From UMGS1889 sp900556055 (lineage in GTDB: Bacteria; Bacillota; Clostridia; Oscillospirales; Ruminococcaceae), in NCBI GenBank assembly GCA_902463265.1, contig CABQEV010000009.1, positions 1-64,000 on the forward strand: 64,000 nt of DNA, written 5' to 3'. Made by a program: the position numbers and the translations under genes. This document shows positions 25,530-34,125 of the stretch, piece after piece. Under the pieces are notes generated by a model, which was given only the letters and a program-made list of their open reading frames with translations, was not told where the DNA came from and made no database searches. Within the stretch, counting starts at the first letter, position 1. Each line of letters opens with the position of its first letter.

Positions 25530-27629
25530 ATGAAATTAAATAAAAGATTTGCAGCAGGTATCCTTTCGATCGTACTTGCTTCACAGGCATTCGGCATCGT
25601 AGCTTCAGCCGCTTCATATGCAAATGATCCCAACTATGTTTACGTTGCAAGCAAAAATGCTTATTTTCTGAAAACTGAGTGTGTATACTCCGCTAACGGT
25701 GTATATATCCCTTACACAAACGCTACACCTTACTATGAAACAAATACAAACACCAACACAAACACAAATACAAACGGATCATATTCCTATAAGGAAATGG
25801 ACAGCACTACAGTCTGCATCAACGGCAAGTATTTCTTCATCAAGGATTGCAGCTACAACTATACAACACGTCAGTATGTCCCCAATACAGGCGCAAAGTT
25901 CTATAACAACTATTATTCTTCATACTCCGATTACGGCAATCAGGTATATGTAAACGGCAAGTATTACAATAAGTCCGATTGTGTTCAGGACGGTGACAGA
26001 TACTACCCCAAGAACGCTGTTGATCCTTCCACATCATATAAAGTATATGATAAGATGGTTTATATCAACGGACTTTTCTATAACTTCTCCGACTGCACAA
26101 GAGATGATATCGGCAAGTATATCCCCTATCAGAATGCAGTAGGATATTCAAACTATTATTCAGAGTATCAGATAGTTGACAACAATACAGTTAAGGTAAA
26201 CGGACACTATTACAGCATCTCAAACTGCATCAAGGATAAGGACAGATATTATCCCGTTGATATAAACAAGTATAATGACAGCACCGATCAGGCAAACTAC
26301 AAGGAATTCGACAAGATGGTTTACATCAACGGCAAGTATTATCTCATCTCCGACTGCTACAAGAATGCTAACACCAACAGATATGCTCCCTATAACTTTG
26401 CAAGAGCTTATTCCTACCTTTACAACAGCTATGCTGACTATGGCAATCAGGTATATGTAAACGGCAAGTATTACAGCAAATCCGACTGCGTTCAGGACGG
26501 TGACAGATACTATCCTAAGTCTGAGATCAACAGCAGCACTACCTACAAGGTATATGAGAAAATGGTTCTCATCAACGGATACTATTACTTCCTCTCTGAC
26601 TGCTATAAGGATAACACAGGTAAATATGTTCCGTATACAAGCGCAAAGGGCTACGTCAATTATTATCCCGATTATAAGGTCGTTGATGCCAACGTTATCT
26701 ATGTAAACGGTCATTACTACCGCATCTCCGACTGCAATACGGATAACGATAAGTACTATCCCAAGACAGGTGCTTCCAACGTAGACAGCTACTATTCCGA
26801 TTACAAGGAATATGAATACATGGTTTACATCAACGGCAAGTACTACAACAAAACAGACTGCTCTTACGATACTACATATAAGAGATATTCCCCCAAGACA
26901 GGCGCTAAGGGATACAGCAACAATTACACAAGCTATATCGTTTACTCCAACGATATCGTTATGGTAAACGGAAAGTATTACTACATCACAGACTGTGTAA
27001 AGGATAACGACAGATACTTCCCCAAGAGCGGAGCTCAGACTGTTGATGATTACGATAACTCCGGCACGGTTTCTTCCGATGATCCTTACCTCTACAACAA
27101 CACAAAGACTAAGGGCTGGTCTGCACTTATAAGAACTATGAAGAATGCTTCCTCGGGATCCACAACAAAGATCTCCATGAACAAGACATACAATGTCACA
27201 AAGGCATTCCTTAACAGCTTTGCAGGAACAAATAAAAAGGCTCAGCTTGTTATGCCCAATGGTTCTATATGGGAGATCAGCGGAAACAGCGTTACTTCCT
27301 CTGTTGCTAACACAACTAACATCAAGATCCAGTACAATACAACAGATATCCCTGCAGGTCTGAAAAAGGCTGCTGATTCACTCGCTGAAAGCTATGCTGA
27401 AGTTACTATCGGCGACAGCCAGATCAAGCCCTTCGGCTTCACAGGCAGAATGACTGTTAAGTTCAAGCAGAGCACTGCAGGCAAGGTTGCTAAGATCTTC
27501 AGATTTGATCCCGAGAACCACTACCTCATCAGAACTGACTATGCTACTATCGACAGCAACGGATATGTTACATTCAATGTTGACACTTCCGGTATCTATG
27601 CTCTGATCATCATGAAGAACCAGGGCTGA
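25530..27629 (+). CDS. Secreted Tyr-rich repeat protein B
   Basis: A 699-residue protein has a signal peptide MKLNKRFAAGILSIV to VASAA. About eleven repeats then follow, with consensus VYxNGKYYxxSDCxxDxDRYYPK, each carrying one Cys and separated by 20-30 residues. Two repeats share more than 30 identical bases (near 25935 and 26443), so recent internal duplication is likely. The C-terminal 190 residues, from DPYLYNNTKTKGW, match the domain of repeat protein A. AAAAGGAGA precedes the ATG. Regularly spaced Cys residues could form disulfides or heteromers on the surface. Function is unknown. Confidence 0.75.
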   Translation: MKLNKRFAAGILSIVLASQAFGIVASAASYANDPNYVYVASKNAYFLKTECVYSANGVYIPYTNATPYYETNTNTNTNTNTNGSYSYKEMDSTTVCINGKYFFIKDCSYNYTTRQYVPNTGAKFYNNYYSSYSDYGNQVYVNGKYYNKSDCVQDGDRYYPKNAVDPSTSYKVYDKMVYINGLFYNFSDCTRDDIGKYIPYQNAVGYSNYYSEYQIVDNNTVKVNGHYYSISNCIKDKDRYYPVDINKYNDSTDQANYKEFDKMVYINGKYYLISDCYKNANTNRYAPYNFARAYSYLYNSYADYGNQVYVNGKYYSKSDCVQDGDRYYPKSEINSSTTYKVYEKMVLINGYYYFLSDCYKDNTGKYVPYTSAKGYVNYYPDYKVVDANVIYVNGHYYRISDCNTDNDKYYPKTGASNVDSYYSDYKEYEYMVYINGKYYNKTDCSYDTTYKRYSPKTGAKGYSNNYTSYIVYSNDIVMVNGKYYYITDCVKDNDRYFPKSGAQTVDDYDNSGTVSSDDPYLYNNTKTKGWSALIRTMKNASSGSTTKISMNKTYNVTKAFLNSFAGTNKKAQLVMPNGSIWEISGNSVTSSVANTTNIKIQYNTTDIPAGLKKAADSLAESYAEVTIGDSQIKPFGFTGRMTVKFKQSTAGKVAKIFRFDPENHYLIRTDYATIDSNGYVTFNVDTSGIYALIIMKNQG

Positions 27630-28021
27630 TACATTCTGACATGATTTCTCATAAAAAATAACAGCCGCCGTTCGATCTCTTAACTGAGACTGAGCGGCGG
27701 CTTATTTTGTTATAATAAAAATCCATATAAAACAAAAAATCTGCCCTCTCGGACAGACTTTTTGTAAAAGGAAAGAAAGAGAAATAAAAAATGAAAGAAA
27801 AAAGCATGGATCACAAATGTTAACCGTTTATGGACGATCAACAAAAAGTCCAGATAAATTTGTGCAGTATGTATAAATCATTCAACATTTACCTGTAACC
27901 TTTATATATATTATATCACATTTATCAGAAATGTGTAATGTATATTTTATATGTGACATCATATAATTAAGGAATATCAAAAAGCTGCCGGCAATATATG
28001 CCGACAGCTTTTTGATACAGA
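27630..28021. other. Gene-free stretch with two terminators
   Basis: A GC-rich hairpin (AGCCGCCG at 27663 with CGGCGGCT at 27695-27702) and T-rich tail end repeat protein B. A smaller hairpin TCTGCCC/GGACAGA with TTTTT lies near 27747-27770. A 19-bp near-perfect inverted repeat (27975-27993 with 27999-28017, one mismatch) is flanked by A and T tracts and serves the minus-strand clpC gene. No gene is credible between them. Confidence 0.7.
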
Positions 28022-30367
28022 TCATTTTGATGCAAGGCAGCGTATTATCAGACCGTTATCTCCGCTGTCGATCACCGCAGTATCGCCATGCTTGACGGTG
28101 CCGTTCAGTATTCCCGATGTCAGCAGATTTTCCGCTTCCGCAGATACCGCAGCCCTGAGCCTTCGTGCGCCCGTGCTGCCTTCACCGCCGCAAAGCCTTG
28201 TTATTGCTTCGGGAGTGAATTCGAGTGATATTTCCAGCTTCTGCGCCCTTTCCTTCAGCTCAAAAAGCATCTTTTCCGCTATCTTTCGCATATCGTCAGA
28301 CGACAGCGGACGGAACACAGCTATCTCATCTACCCTGCCCAGCAGTTCGGGACGCAGCATCTTTTTCAGTTCATCCTTAACTGCGGACATTCCTGCCCTG
28401 TCATTGCTCTCGCCCATAAATCCTAGCTTCGGACGGTTTGCAAGCTTATCTGCGCCGATGTTCGATGTCATGACTATGACTGCACTTCGGAAGCTCACCC
28501 TTCTTCCGTGACCGTCTGTCAGTATGCCGTCCTCAAGTATCTGAAGAAGGATATTCATCACATCGGGATGCGCCTTTTCTATCTCATCGAACAATACAAC
28601 GGAATACGGCCGGCGGCGTATTTTTTCGGTAAGCTGTCCGCCATCATCAAATCCAACATATCCCGGAGGCGCTCCTATAAGACGTGAAACACTGTGCTTT
28701 TCCATATATTCCGACATATCCATGCGGATAAGAGCGTTTCCGCTGTTGTAAAGACATTCAGCAAGAGATTTTGCAAGCTCGGTCTTTCCGACACCTGTGG
28801 GTCCCGCAAAAATAAATGTGCCTATCGGACGGTTCGGATCACGCAGACCTACTCTGCTCCGCCTTACCGCCGCAGCAACAGCCTTCACCGCATCGTCCTG
28901 ACCTTTGACACGCTCACACAGCTTATCTTCAAGAGATAACAGGCGTTCCGACTCCTCCATAGCAAGCTGGCCCAATGGTATCCCCGTCCGCTGGGACACG
29001 ATCTCTGCAATATTTTCCGCCGTAACAGGCAGCTTTTTCCTTTCGCTGTCGCTGAACCAGCTCGGAGCAGCCGAAGATTTACTGCGCTTTGACGGCGTTT
29101 TGCCAAGCATTTTAGCCAGCTCATCGGATAATTCGCCAAGCGTTGACGGCTCTTTTGCCGCTTTCAGACGCTCCCTTGATGCAGCTTCATCTATCAGATC
29201 TATCGCCTTATCGGGCAGAAATCTGTCATTGATATACATTTTTGAAAGCGTGACGGCTGCACTGAGCGCACTGTCATCATATTTCACACAATGGAAATCC
29301 TCGTACCTGCTGCGAAGTCCCATTAATATCCTCAGCGTATCATCTTCCGACGGCTCGTTTATCATCACCTGCTGGAAACGGCGTTCAAGAGCGGCGTCCT
29401 TCTCGATGTATCGGCGGTATTCGTCAAGCGTGGTTGCGCCTATCACCTGAACATTTCCCCTCGCAAGCGCAGGCTTCAGGATATTTGCAGCATCTATCGC
29501 ACCCTCTGCCGCTCCTGCTCCAACTATCGTGTGAAGCTCGTCGATGAAAAGAATTATGTTCCCGTCAGAAATGACTTCCTCAATGCACTGGCGTATCCTG
29601 TCCTCAAAGTCCCCTCTGTATTTCGCACCCGAAAGCATTGCAGTAAGGTCAAGGGACAGTATACGCTTGTCACGCAGAGCAGGCGGAGCTTTTTCCTCTG
29701 CGATCATCATTGCTATCCCCTCGGCAACAGCGGTCTTTCCCACACCCGCCTCGCCTATCAGGCATGGATTGTTCTTCGTCCTGCGCGATAATATCTGAAG
29801 CGCACGCTCGATCTCATTGTCACGGCAGAAAACCGGGTCGATCAGCCCTTCCGATGCACACAGCGTGAGATCTCTAGTGTATTTGGACAGTGCCATCGAC
29901 CTTGGGATAGGCTCGTATATTCTCGTCCCCGAAACATCAACGCCCTTGCACGCCTCACGTATCCTGGATATGCTTCCGCCCGTTTCAGCGACCATGACCG
30001 AAAGCGAACAGTTTTCTTTCATAGATGCAGCAAGCAGAAGATGCTCCGTGCCTGCCTGCTTTGCCCCTGCGGAAACAGCAAGCTTGACCGCTGATTCGAT
30101 TATCGATTTCATTATCGGCGTTAGGTCGGATTCATCGGGAGCGGTTATATCACCCACACCGATTATATCCACTATCCTGCGCCTTACCTTATCCTCTCTT
30201 ATGCCGCATGTTCTGAGAATGCCGTAAGCGGCAGTACCCTGTTCAGCCAGCATAGCCAGAAGCATATGCTCACTTCCGACATAAGTGTGTCCCAGTCTGC
30301 CCGACTGTAAAAAAGATTTATTGAGTATAAGATTAGCTTTTGCAGTCAGCCTGTCATGATTATACAT
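28022..30367 (-). CDS. clpC: ATP-dependent chaperone ClpC
   Basis: The 781-residue protein has an N-terminal Clp domain (GHTYVGSEHMLLAML), first AAA module with GEAGVGKTAVAEG and FIDELHTI, an M-domain-like middle region and a second AAA module with GPTGVGKTELAKSLAE and LFDEIEKAHPDV. It unfolds substrates for ClpP. The start is ATG 30367 with AAAGGAA upstream; an ATG 18 nt earlier lacks a site. It is shorter than Bacillus ClpC but within the range of clostridial ClpC. It lacks neighbours ctsR or mcsB, so control is not visible. Confidence 0.9.
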   Translation of the reverse strand: MYNHDRLTAKANLILNKSFLQSGRLGHTYVGSEHMLLAMLAEQGTAAYGILRTCGIREDKVRRRIVDIIGVGDITAPDESDLTPIMKSIIESAVKLAVSAGAKQAGTEHLLLAASMKENCSLSVMVAETGGSISRIREACKGVDVSGTRIYEPIPRSMALSKYTRDLTLCASEGLIDPVFCRDNEIERALQILSRRTKNNPCLIGEAGVGKTAVAEGIAMMIAEEKAPPALRDKRILSLDLTAMLSGAKYRGDFEDRIRQCIEEVISDGNIILFIDELHTIVGAGAAEGAIDAANILKPALARGNVQVIGATTLDEYRRYIEKDAALERRFQQVMINEPSEDDTLRILMGLRSRYEDFHCVKYDDSALSAAVTLSKMYINDRFLPDKAIDLIDEAASRERLKAAKEPSTLGELSDELAKMLGKTPSKRSKSSAAPSWFSDSERKKLPVTAENIAEIVSQRTGIPLGQLAMEESERLLSLEDKLCERVKGQDDAVKAVAAAVRRSRVGLRDPNRPIGTFIFAGPTGVGKTELAKSLAECLYNSGNALIRMDMSEYMEKHSVSRLIGAPPGYVGFDDGGQLTEKIRRRPYSVVLFDEIEKAHPDVMNILLQILEDGILTDGHGRRVSFRSAVIVMTSNIGADKLANRPKLGFMGESNDRAGMSAVKDELKKMLRPELLGRVDEIAVFRPLSSDDMRKIAEKMLFELKERAQKLEISLEFTPEAITRLCGGEGSTGARRLRAAVSAEAENLLTSGILNGTVKHGDTAVIDSGDNGLIIRCLASK

Positions 30368-30486
30368 ATTCGCCGTTCCTTTCATACATCTTTTTTATAA
30401 GCATAGATATTATTGCACAATAAATATGAATTATTTGTCAGTTCATATAAATACACATAATTCGATGGACATTTCCAAAACAAGAC

Positions 30487-30522
30487 GTAAAATGCCGCCG
30501 CCGGAAAGCCCGACAGCGGCAT
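30487..30522 (-). terminator. Terminator after the CGNG microprotein
   Basis: ATGCCGC at 30492-30498 pairs with GCGGCAT at 30516-30522, with a further inner stem. An AAAA tract at 30489-30492 gives the U tail on the minus strand. Confidence 0.6.
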
Positions 30523-30584
30523 ATACTATGGAATGTTCAGCGCCGATGCATTATCGGTGCCACAAGGACGTTCGGACGGTCAGA

Positions 30585-30746
30585 TCAGCATCCGCAGCCG
30601 CCGCAGCCACAGCTGTCATTGCCGCAGCCGTTACCGCAGCCATTGCCACAGCCATTACCGCAGCCATTGCCGCAGCCCCAGATGAGAAGAAGGATAATGA
30701 TGATCCACCAGCAGGAACCTCCGCCAAATCCATAACCACAATTCAT
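30585..30746 (-). CDS. Cys/Gly-rich CGNG-repeat membrane microprotein
   Basis: A 53-codon ORF on the minus strand starts MNCGYGFGGGSCWW, then has one strongly hydrophobic segment IIIILLLIW, then five or so CGNG units and a final DSCGCGGCGC. Its ATG at 30746 has AAAGGAGAG upstream. Fourteen or so of its 53 residues are Cys and over a third Gly. The opening resembles small YjcZ-type spore or sporulation proteins, but the Cys/Gly tail is unusual. Metal binding or cross-linking at the membrane is a guess. Confidence 0.7.
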   Translation of the reverse strand: MNCGYGFGGGSCWWIIIILLLIWGCGNGCGNGCGNGCGNGCGNDSCGCGGCGC

Positions 30747-30999
30747 AAATAAAACTCTCCTTTAAATGATGTAGGGAAACTCCCGGACATTTTTTCTTGC
30801 CGTCCGTTGTTTCATATTGCATTATATGGCGGGGATAAAAAAATGTTACAGCCATTTCGGATAATTTTACTTTGCGGGATATGTATCTTCTCCTTATCTC
30901 AATATAATTTTCTCAGAAACGGTGCTTTCTTATTCCGTAAGCATGATATCCTCAGAAAAAAAGTGTGTTTCACGGCGATATAATGCCTCCTCTTTAAGG

Positions 31000-31028
31000 T
31001 TGGGTTAAGGAAAGCATGATACTATATA
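31000..31028 (+). promoter_or_regulatory. Possible promoter for the small RNA
   Basis: TTGGGT at 31000-31005 and TATATA at 31023-31028 have a 17-nt spacer. The match to consensus is modest. Confidence 0.45.
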
Positions 31029-31033
31029 AACAT

Positions 31034-31150
31034 AAGAAAAAGCTGATTAAAGTGCAGCGTTCGTTTCGCTGTTTTGAGGAACGCTCGAAAAATACGCCAC
31101 TGAGAGGGTGACGAAAAACAACAGGAATGTATTAATCGGCATTTTTCTTT
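31034..31150 (+). ncRNA. Candidate small structured RNA
   Basis: A stretch of about 115 nt is closed by AAGCTGATTAA near 31040-31050 pairing with TTAATCGGC at 31132-31140, then TTTTTCTTT. Inside, CAGCG/CGCTG (31055-31071) forms a hairpin, while AGCGTTC 31056-31062 can alternatively pair with GAACGCT 31078-31084. These two pairings are mutually exclusive, as in a switch. No ORF runs through it. The orientation is chosen from the T tract; minus-strand transcription remains possible. Confidence 0.45.
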
Positions 31151-31182
31151 GATAAACCATCTCCTCACTATTCATATATACG

Positions 31183-31220
31183 AAAAGTGCGCCGTTCCCC
31201 TTCCTTTACGGCGCACTTTT
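31183..31220 (-). terminator. Terminator overlapping the end of lnt
   Basis: AAAAGTGCGCCGT at 31183-31195 pairs with its complement at 31208-31220. The 5' arm on the minus strand lies within the last codons of lnt, so the terminator starts before the stop. Confidence 0.85.
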
Positions 31221-32702
31221 CTTTTTGGACAGTCCCTCGGCAATAAGCCGGATCCCCGGAATAACCGTGATATCTCCGAACAGAACATAAAGCGAATGTG
31301 ACTGTTTCAGCTGCGCCCCGGCTCTCAGCGCACATGCCGTATACTCGGGTGCCGATGCGGTTATCTCACCTGTCGGCGATATTACAGCAGTCACGGCGGT
31401 GTTTGCGGCACGAAGCGTCCATCTGTCAGTCTCCACGGCACGCATCACCGAGTGCGCAAGATGCTGGTCAAGCGCACGGGTGCTGTCGAACCATGAATCG
31501 TTTGTTATCACGGCAAGTATCTCCGCTCCGTTTTTCACGGTCTTTCGGGATATGTTCGGATATACCGATTCATAGCATATGACCGTGCCTATGTCCGCCG
31601 CAGATGTTTCTATCGGAAATGACACCATTCCGTCGGCATATCCCGAATATCCGCTGACAAGTCCCTCGGGAATTATCGGGATATATTCGCCGAACGGGAC
31701 AAGCTGCTGCTTGAAATACGGCTCGCTGACAGTTCCGTCAGGCTCAAAAGCGGCAGCACTGTTGAATGTATCTCCCGAAATGCGGCAGTTTATGCCTGTC
31801 AGAATGACTGCTTCCCTGTCCCTCGAAAGCTTGCGGAACGGTATCGTTACGCACTCGTCCGTACCAAGGCAGCATTCAGCGGCAGTTTCCGGGTAAACCA
31901 CGATATCCGCAGGCATTTGCAGCGCAGCTTCAGACAGCCTGAAATATCTGTCCGCCATGACCTCGGGCGGTGTTTCCCACTTTATCCGTCCTGAATAATT
32001 TCCCTGGACAAGCACGGCATTTATCGGCGTTCCGTCATCTTCATCGTAATTTGCGATGCGTATATATCCATAGGAAATATTTCCGAGAAGAATGCATATA
32101 ATAATTGCTGTATTTTTTATCAGGCTTATGTTTATCTGTCGGATATTCATGATGATATACGCAGCTGCGCCGTTTGCGGATATCACAAGAAAGCTCAGAA
32201 ACAGCCCGCCGAACAGCGATGCCGATTGTATGAACGGACGGAACACAGCGGTTATCGTGCCTATCCGTCCCCAAGGAAAGGAAAACAGCGGAAATATCTC
32301 AAGCAGATATTCCCCGAAGCAAAACAGCACCGCATATCGGTAAATATCCCCGAAAGAAAAACGGCGGACATTTATGAAAGCCGCAGTCGCCGCATACATT
32401 ACCAGCCCGAAAAGGAACGGAAGTATCAGCGAAAGGACAATAAGAAGAATTACTCCGACAGTTTTGGAAAACGGCAGAAGGTCGTATATCCCGTACAGCC
32501 ATGAGAGGAGCGGCAGATAGTATCCGTAGGAAAAAACTATCGTTTCCCTGCGCAGTTCCGCCGATGAAAAGCACTCAAATATCCGCAGCATAAACGGTAT
32601 AAGCGCAAAAAAGCAGAGTATATTCACGCCGCTGAATGTAAATGACGCAGCAAGCAGCATTCCCGAGATAAGGGAGAAAAATTTTTTTATATAGTTATAC
32701 AA
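31206..32702 (-). CDS. lnt: Apolipoprotein N-acyltransferase
   Basis: The 498-residue enzyme adds an acyl chain to the lipidated N-terminal Cys of lipoproteins. Six to eight N-terminal membrane segments precede a nitrilase-like domain. The catalytic triad is visible: Glu in VYPETAAE, Lys in YFKQQLVPFGEYIP and Cys in VICYES. I place the start at TTG 32702 (MYNYIKKFF) because GGAGGGAG lies 8 nt before it; the ORF extends farther to ATG 32732, which has a poorer site. Lnt is best known from diderms, but some Clostridia carry it. Confidence 0.9.
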   Translation of the reverse strand: MYNYIKKFFSLISGMLLAASFTFSGVNILCFFALIPFMLRIFECFSSAELRRETIVFSYGYYLPLLSWLYGIYDLLPFSKTVGVILLIVLSLILPFLFGLVMYAATAAFINVRRFSFGDIYRYAVLFCFGEYLLEIFPLFSFPWGRIGTITAVFRPFIQSASLFGGLFLSFLVISANGAAAYIIMNIRQINISLIKNTAIIICILLGNISYGYIRIANYDEDDGTPINAVLVQGNYSGRIKWETPPEVMADRYFRLSEAALQMPADIVVYPETAAECCLGTDECVTIPFRKLSRDREAVILTGINCRISGDTFNSAAAFEPDGTVSEPYFKQQLVPFGEYIPIIPEGLVSGYSGYADGMVSFPIETSAADIGTVICYESVYPNISRKTVKNGAEILAVITNDSWFDSTRALDQHLAHSVMRAVETDRWTLRAANTAVTAVISPTGEITASAPEYTACALRAGAQLKQSHSLYVLFGDITVIPGIRLIAEGLSKKKSAP

Positions 32703-32876
32703 TGTTCTCCCTCCAAAATAATTAAAAGACATTTAACATTTATTCCACATAGCTGTCCGCAAATATGTTATACTATAATTTAATCTATTTTTTATATCTT
32801 TTTCATGATAAACACTTTCAAACTGCGCAGTTTTATGGTAAAATATAATAGAATAACTGAAAAGGGGTAATGAATA

Positions 32877-33839
32877 ATGGCAGACATAATTGCTATCGGT
32901 GAAATGCTGGTTGATTTCACCCAGGAAGTAACTCCGGACGGAGCCGTAAGATTCTACCGCAATCCGGGCGGAGCACCCGCAATGCTGGCGGTAATGGCAG
33001 CAAAACTCGGAACACCTTCTGCCTTTATAGGCAAGCTCGGAAAGGATATGTTCGGAAAATACCTGAAAGGCGAGCTTGAAAAACACGGGGTTGATACAAG
33101 CGGAGTTATCCTCGACAAGGACCATCAGACAACGCTTGCATTCGTAAACAAGGACGAGGACAACGAACGTGATTTCGTATTTTACAGAACAGATTCCGCT
33201 GACGTAAACCTCACATTCGATGAAATAAAAAAATCTCAGCTCGATGAGTGCAGGATCGTTCACTTCGGCGCACTTTCACTTACAAGAGAACCTATGCGTT
33301 CAGCAACTGTCAACGCACTCGAATATGCAAAGGAACACGGAAAAATAATCTCCTACGATCCGAACTGGAGAGAACATCTCTGGGATTCCAAGGAGGAAGC
33401 CTTCAAGATAATGAGAAGCGTTCTCCCCCTCTGCGATATCATCAAGGTATCGGAAAAGGAGCTGAAGATCGTTACCGATTACGATAATATGCTGACAGGC
33501 GCAGCTGTCCTGCTGCAGAAAGGCATAAAGGCAGTCATCGTAACTCAGGGCGCAAAGGGCTGCATCATTGCAACAAAGAAGGGCATAGTCCGCTCATCGT
33601 CATACAAGGTCGAGTCGATAGACACCCTCGGCACGGGCGACAGCTTTATGGGCGCATTCCTCTCAATGATCGCAAAATCAGGCAAGAAGCTTGAAGAGAT
33701 CGACGTTGAGGAGCTTGAATACATGGCTGATTATGCAAATGCCTGCGGTGCGCTTTGCTCCACAAAGTACGGTGCTATCCCCTCAATGCCGACTGAGGAA
33801 GAGATCATCAACTGCATGAAAACAGTGCAGAAAATATAA
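32877..33839 (+). CDS. PfkB-family sugar kinase, probably fructokinase
   Basis: The 320-residue protein has IGEMLVDF near the start, GGAPAMLAVMAAKLG for sugar binding and the catalytic motif DTLGTGDSFMGAFLS near the C-terminus, with Asp as base. IGKLGKDMFGK and YDPNWREHLW also match fructokinases. The family phosphorylates sugars or nucleosides with ATP. AAAAGGGG lies upstream of ATG 32877. The gene is monocistronic and ends in a strong terminator, so no pathway is implied by its neighbours. Confidence 0.85.
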   Translation: MADIIAIGEMLVDFTQEVTPDGAVRFYRNPGGAPAMLAVMAAKLGTPSAFIGKLGKDMFGKYLKGELEKHGVDTSGVILDKDHQTTLAFVNKDEDNERDFVFYRTDSADVNLTFDEIKKSQLDECRIVHFGALSLTREPMRSATVNALEYAKEHGKIISYDPNWREHLWDSKEEAFKIMRSVLPLCDIIKVSEKELKIVTDYDNMLTGAAVLLQKGIKAVIVTQGAKGCIIATKKGIVRSSSYKVESIDTLGTGDSFMGAFLSMIAKSGKKLEEIDVEELEYMADYANACGALCSTKYGAIPSMPTEEEIINCMKTVQKI

Positions 33840-33844
33840 AAAAT

Positions 33845-33880
33845 ATCCGCAGAGCATTTTTCACTCTGCGGATTTATTAT
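33845..33880 (+). terminator. Terminator after the sugar kinase
   Basis: ATCCGCAGAG at 33845-33854 pairs with CTCTGCGGAT at 33864-33873, then TTATTATTT. Confidence 0.8.
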
Positions 33881-34030
33881 TTACCGTGAAAAAGAAAATA
33901 TCTGCATTTCACGATTTTTGTCAGCCGTTAATTATTTCATTTTTTTCAAAATCTCGGTCATTTCGCTTCATTTTGTTATGTGAAGATGTTCAAACTCGGA
34001 AGCTTTCTGCGGCTCACGCCGAATTCATCA

Positions 34031-34065
34031 AGATCCTCGGGAGTACAGTTCCGGGGATCTTTTTG
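34031..34065 (+). terminator. Orphan terminator on the plus strand
   Basis: AGATCCTCGG at 34031-34040 pairs with CCGGGGATCT at 34051-34060 with one G-U pair, then TTTTTG. No gene ends here; the sugar kinase already has a terminator 150 nt before. It may end a short unidentified transcript. Confidence 0.65.
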
Positions 34066-34125
34066 TTACATGGCGGAATATCTCACGATATCATCAGAGC
34101 ATTGCCGAAATCAAAAAGTATAAGC

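Larger units (their letters stand above)
30747..31205. other. Gene-free stretch between CGNG gene and lnt
   Basis: This 459-nt interval has no credible gene. Its right part holds the candidate RNA described separately. An AT-rich left part (30780-30960) contains a TATAAT on the minus strand near 30821, possibly the CGNG promoter. Confidence 0.5.

Noticed and set aside
24040..27000. CRISPR-like repeats in the Tyr-rich genes
   Set aside because: The repeats are imperfect, in frame and encode protein repeats; no spacers of constant length.
27791..27880. Tiny ORFs in the gap after repeat protein B
   Set aside because: No ribosome site at usable spacing and codon content is random-looking.
30551..30739. 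Ala-rich ORF opposite the CGNG repeat
   Set aside because: It is another frame of the same repeat and has no ribosome site; the CGNG frame has AAAGGAGAG.
31080..31115. CTGAGAGGG resembling a TPP riboswitch element
   Set aside because: The other conserved TPP blocks are missing and no thiamine gene follows.
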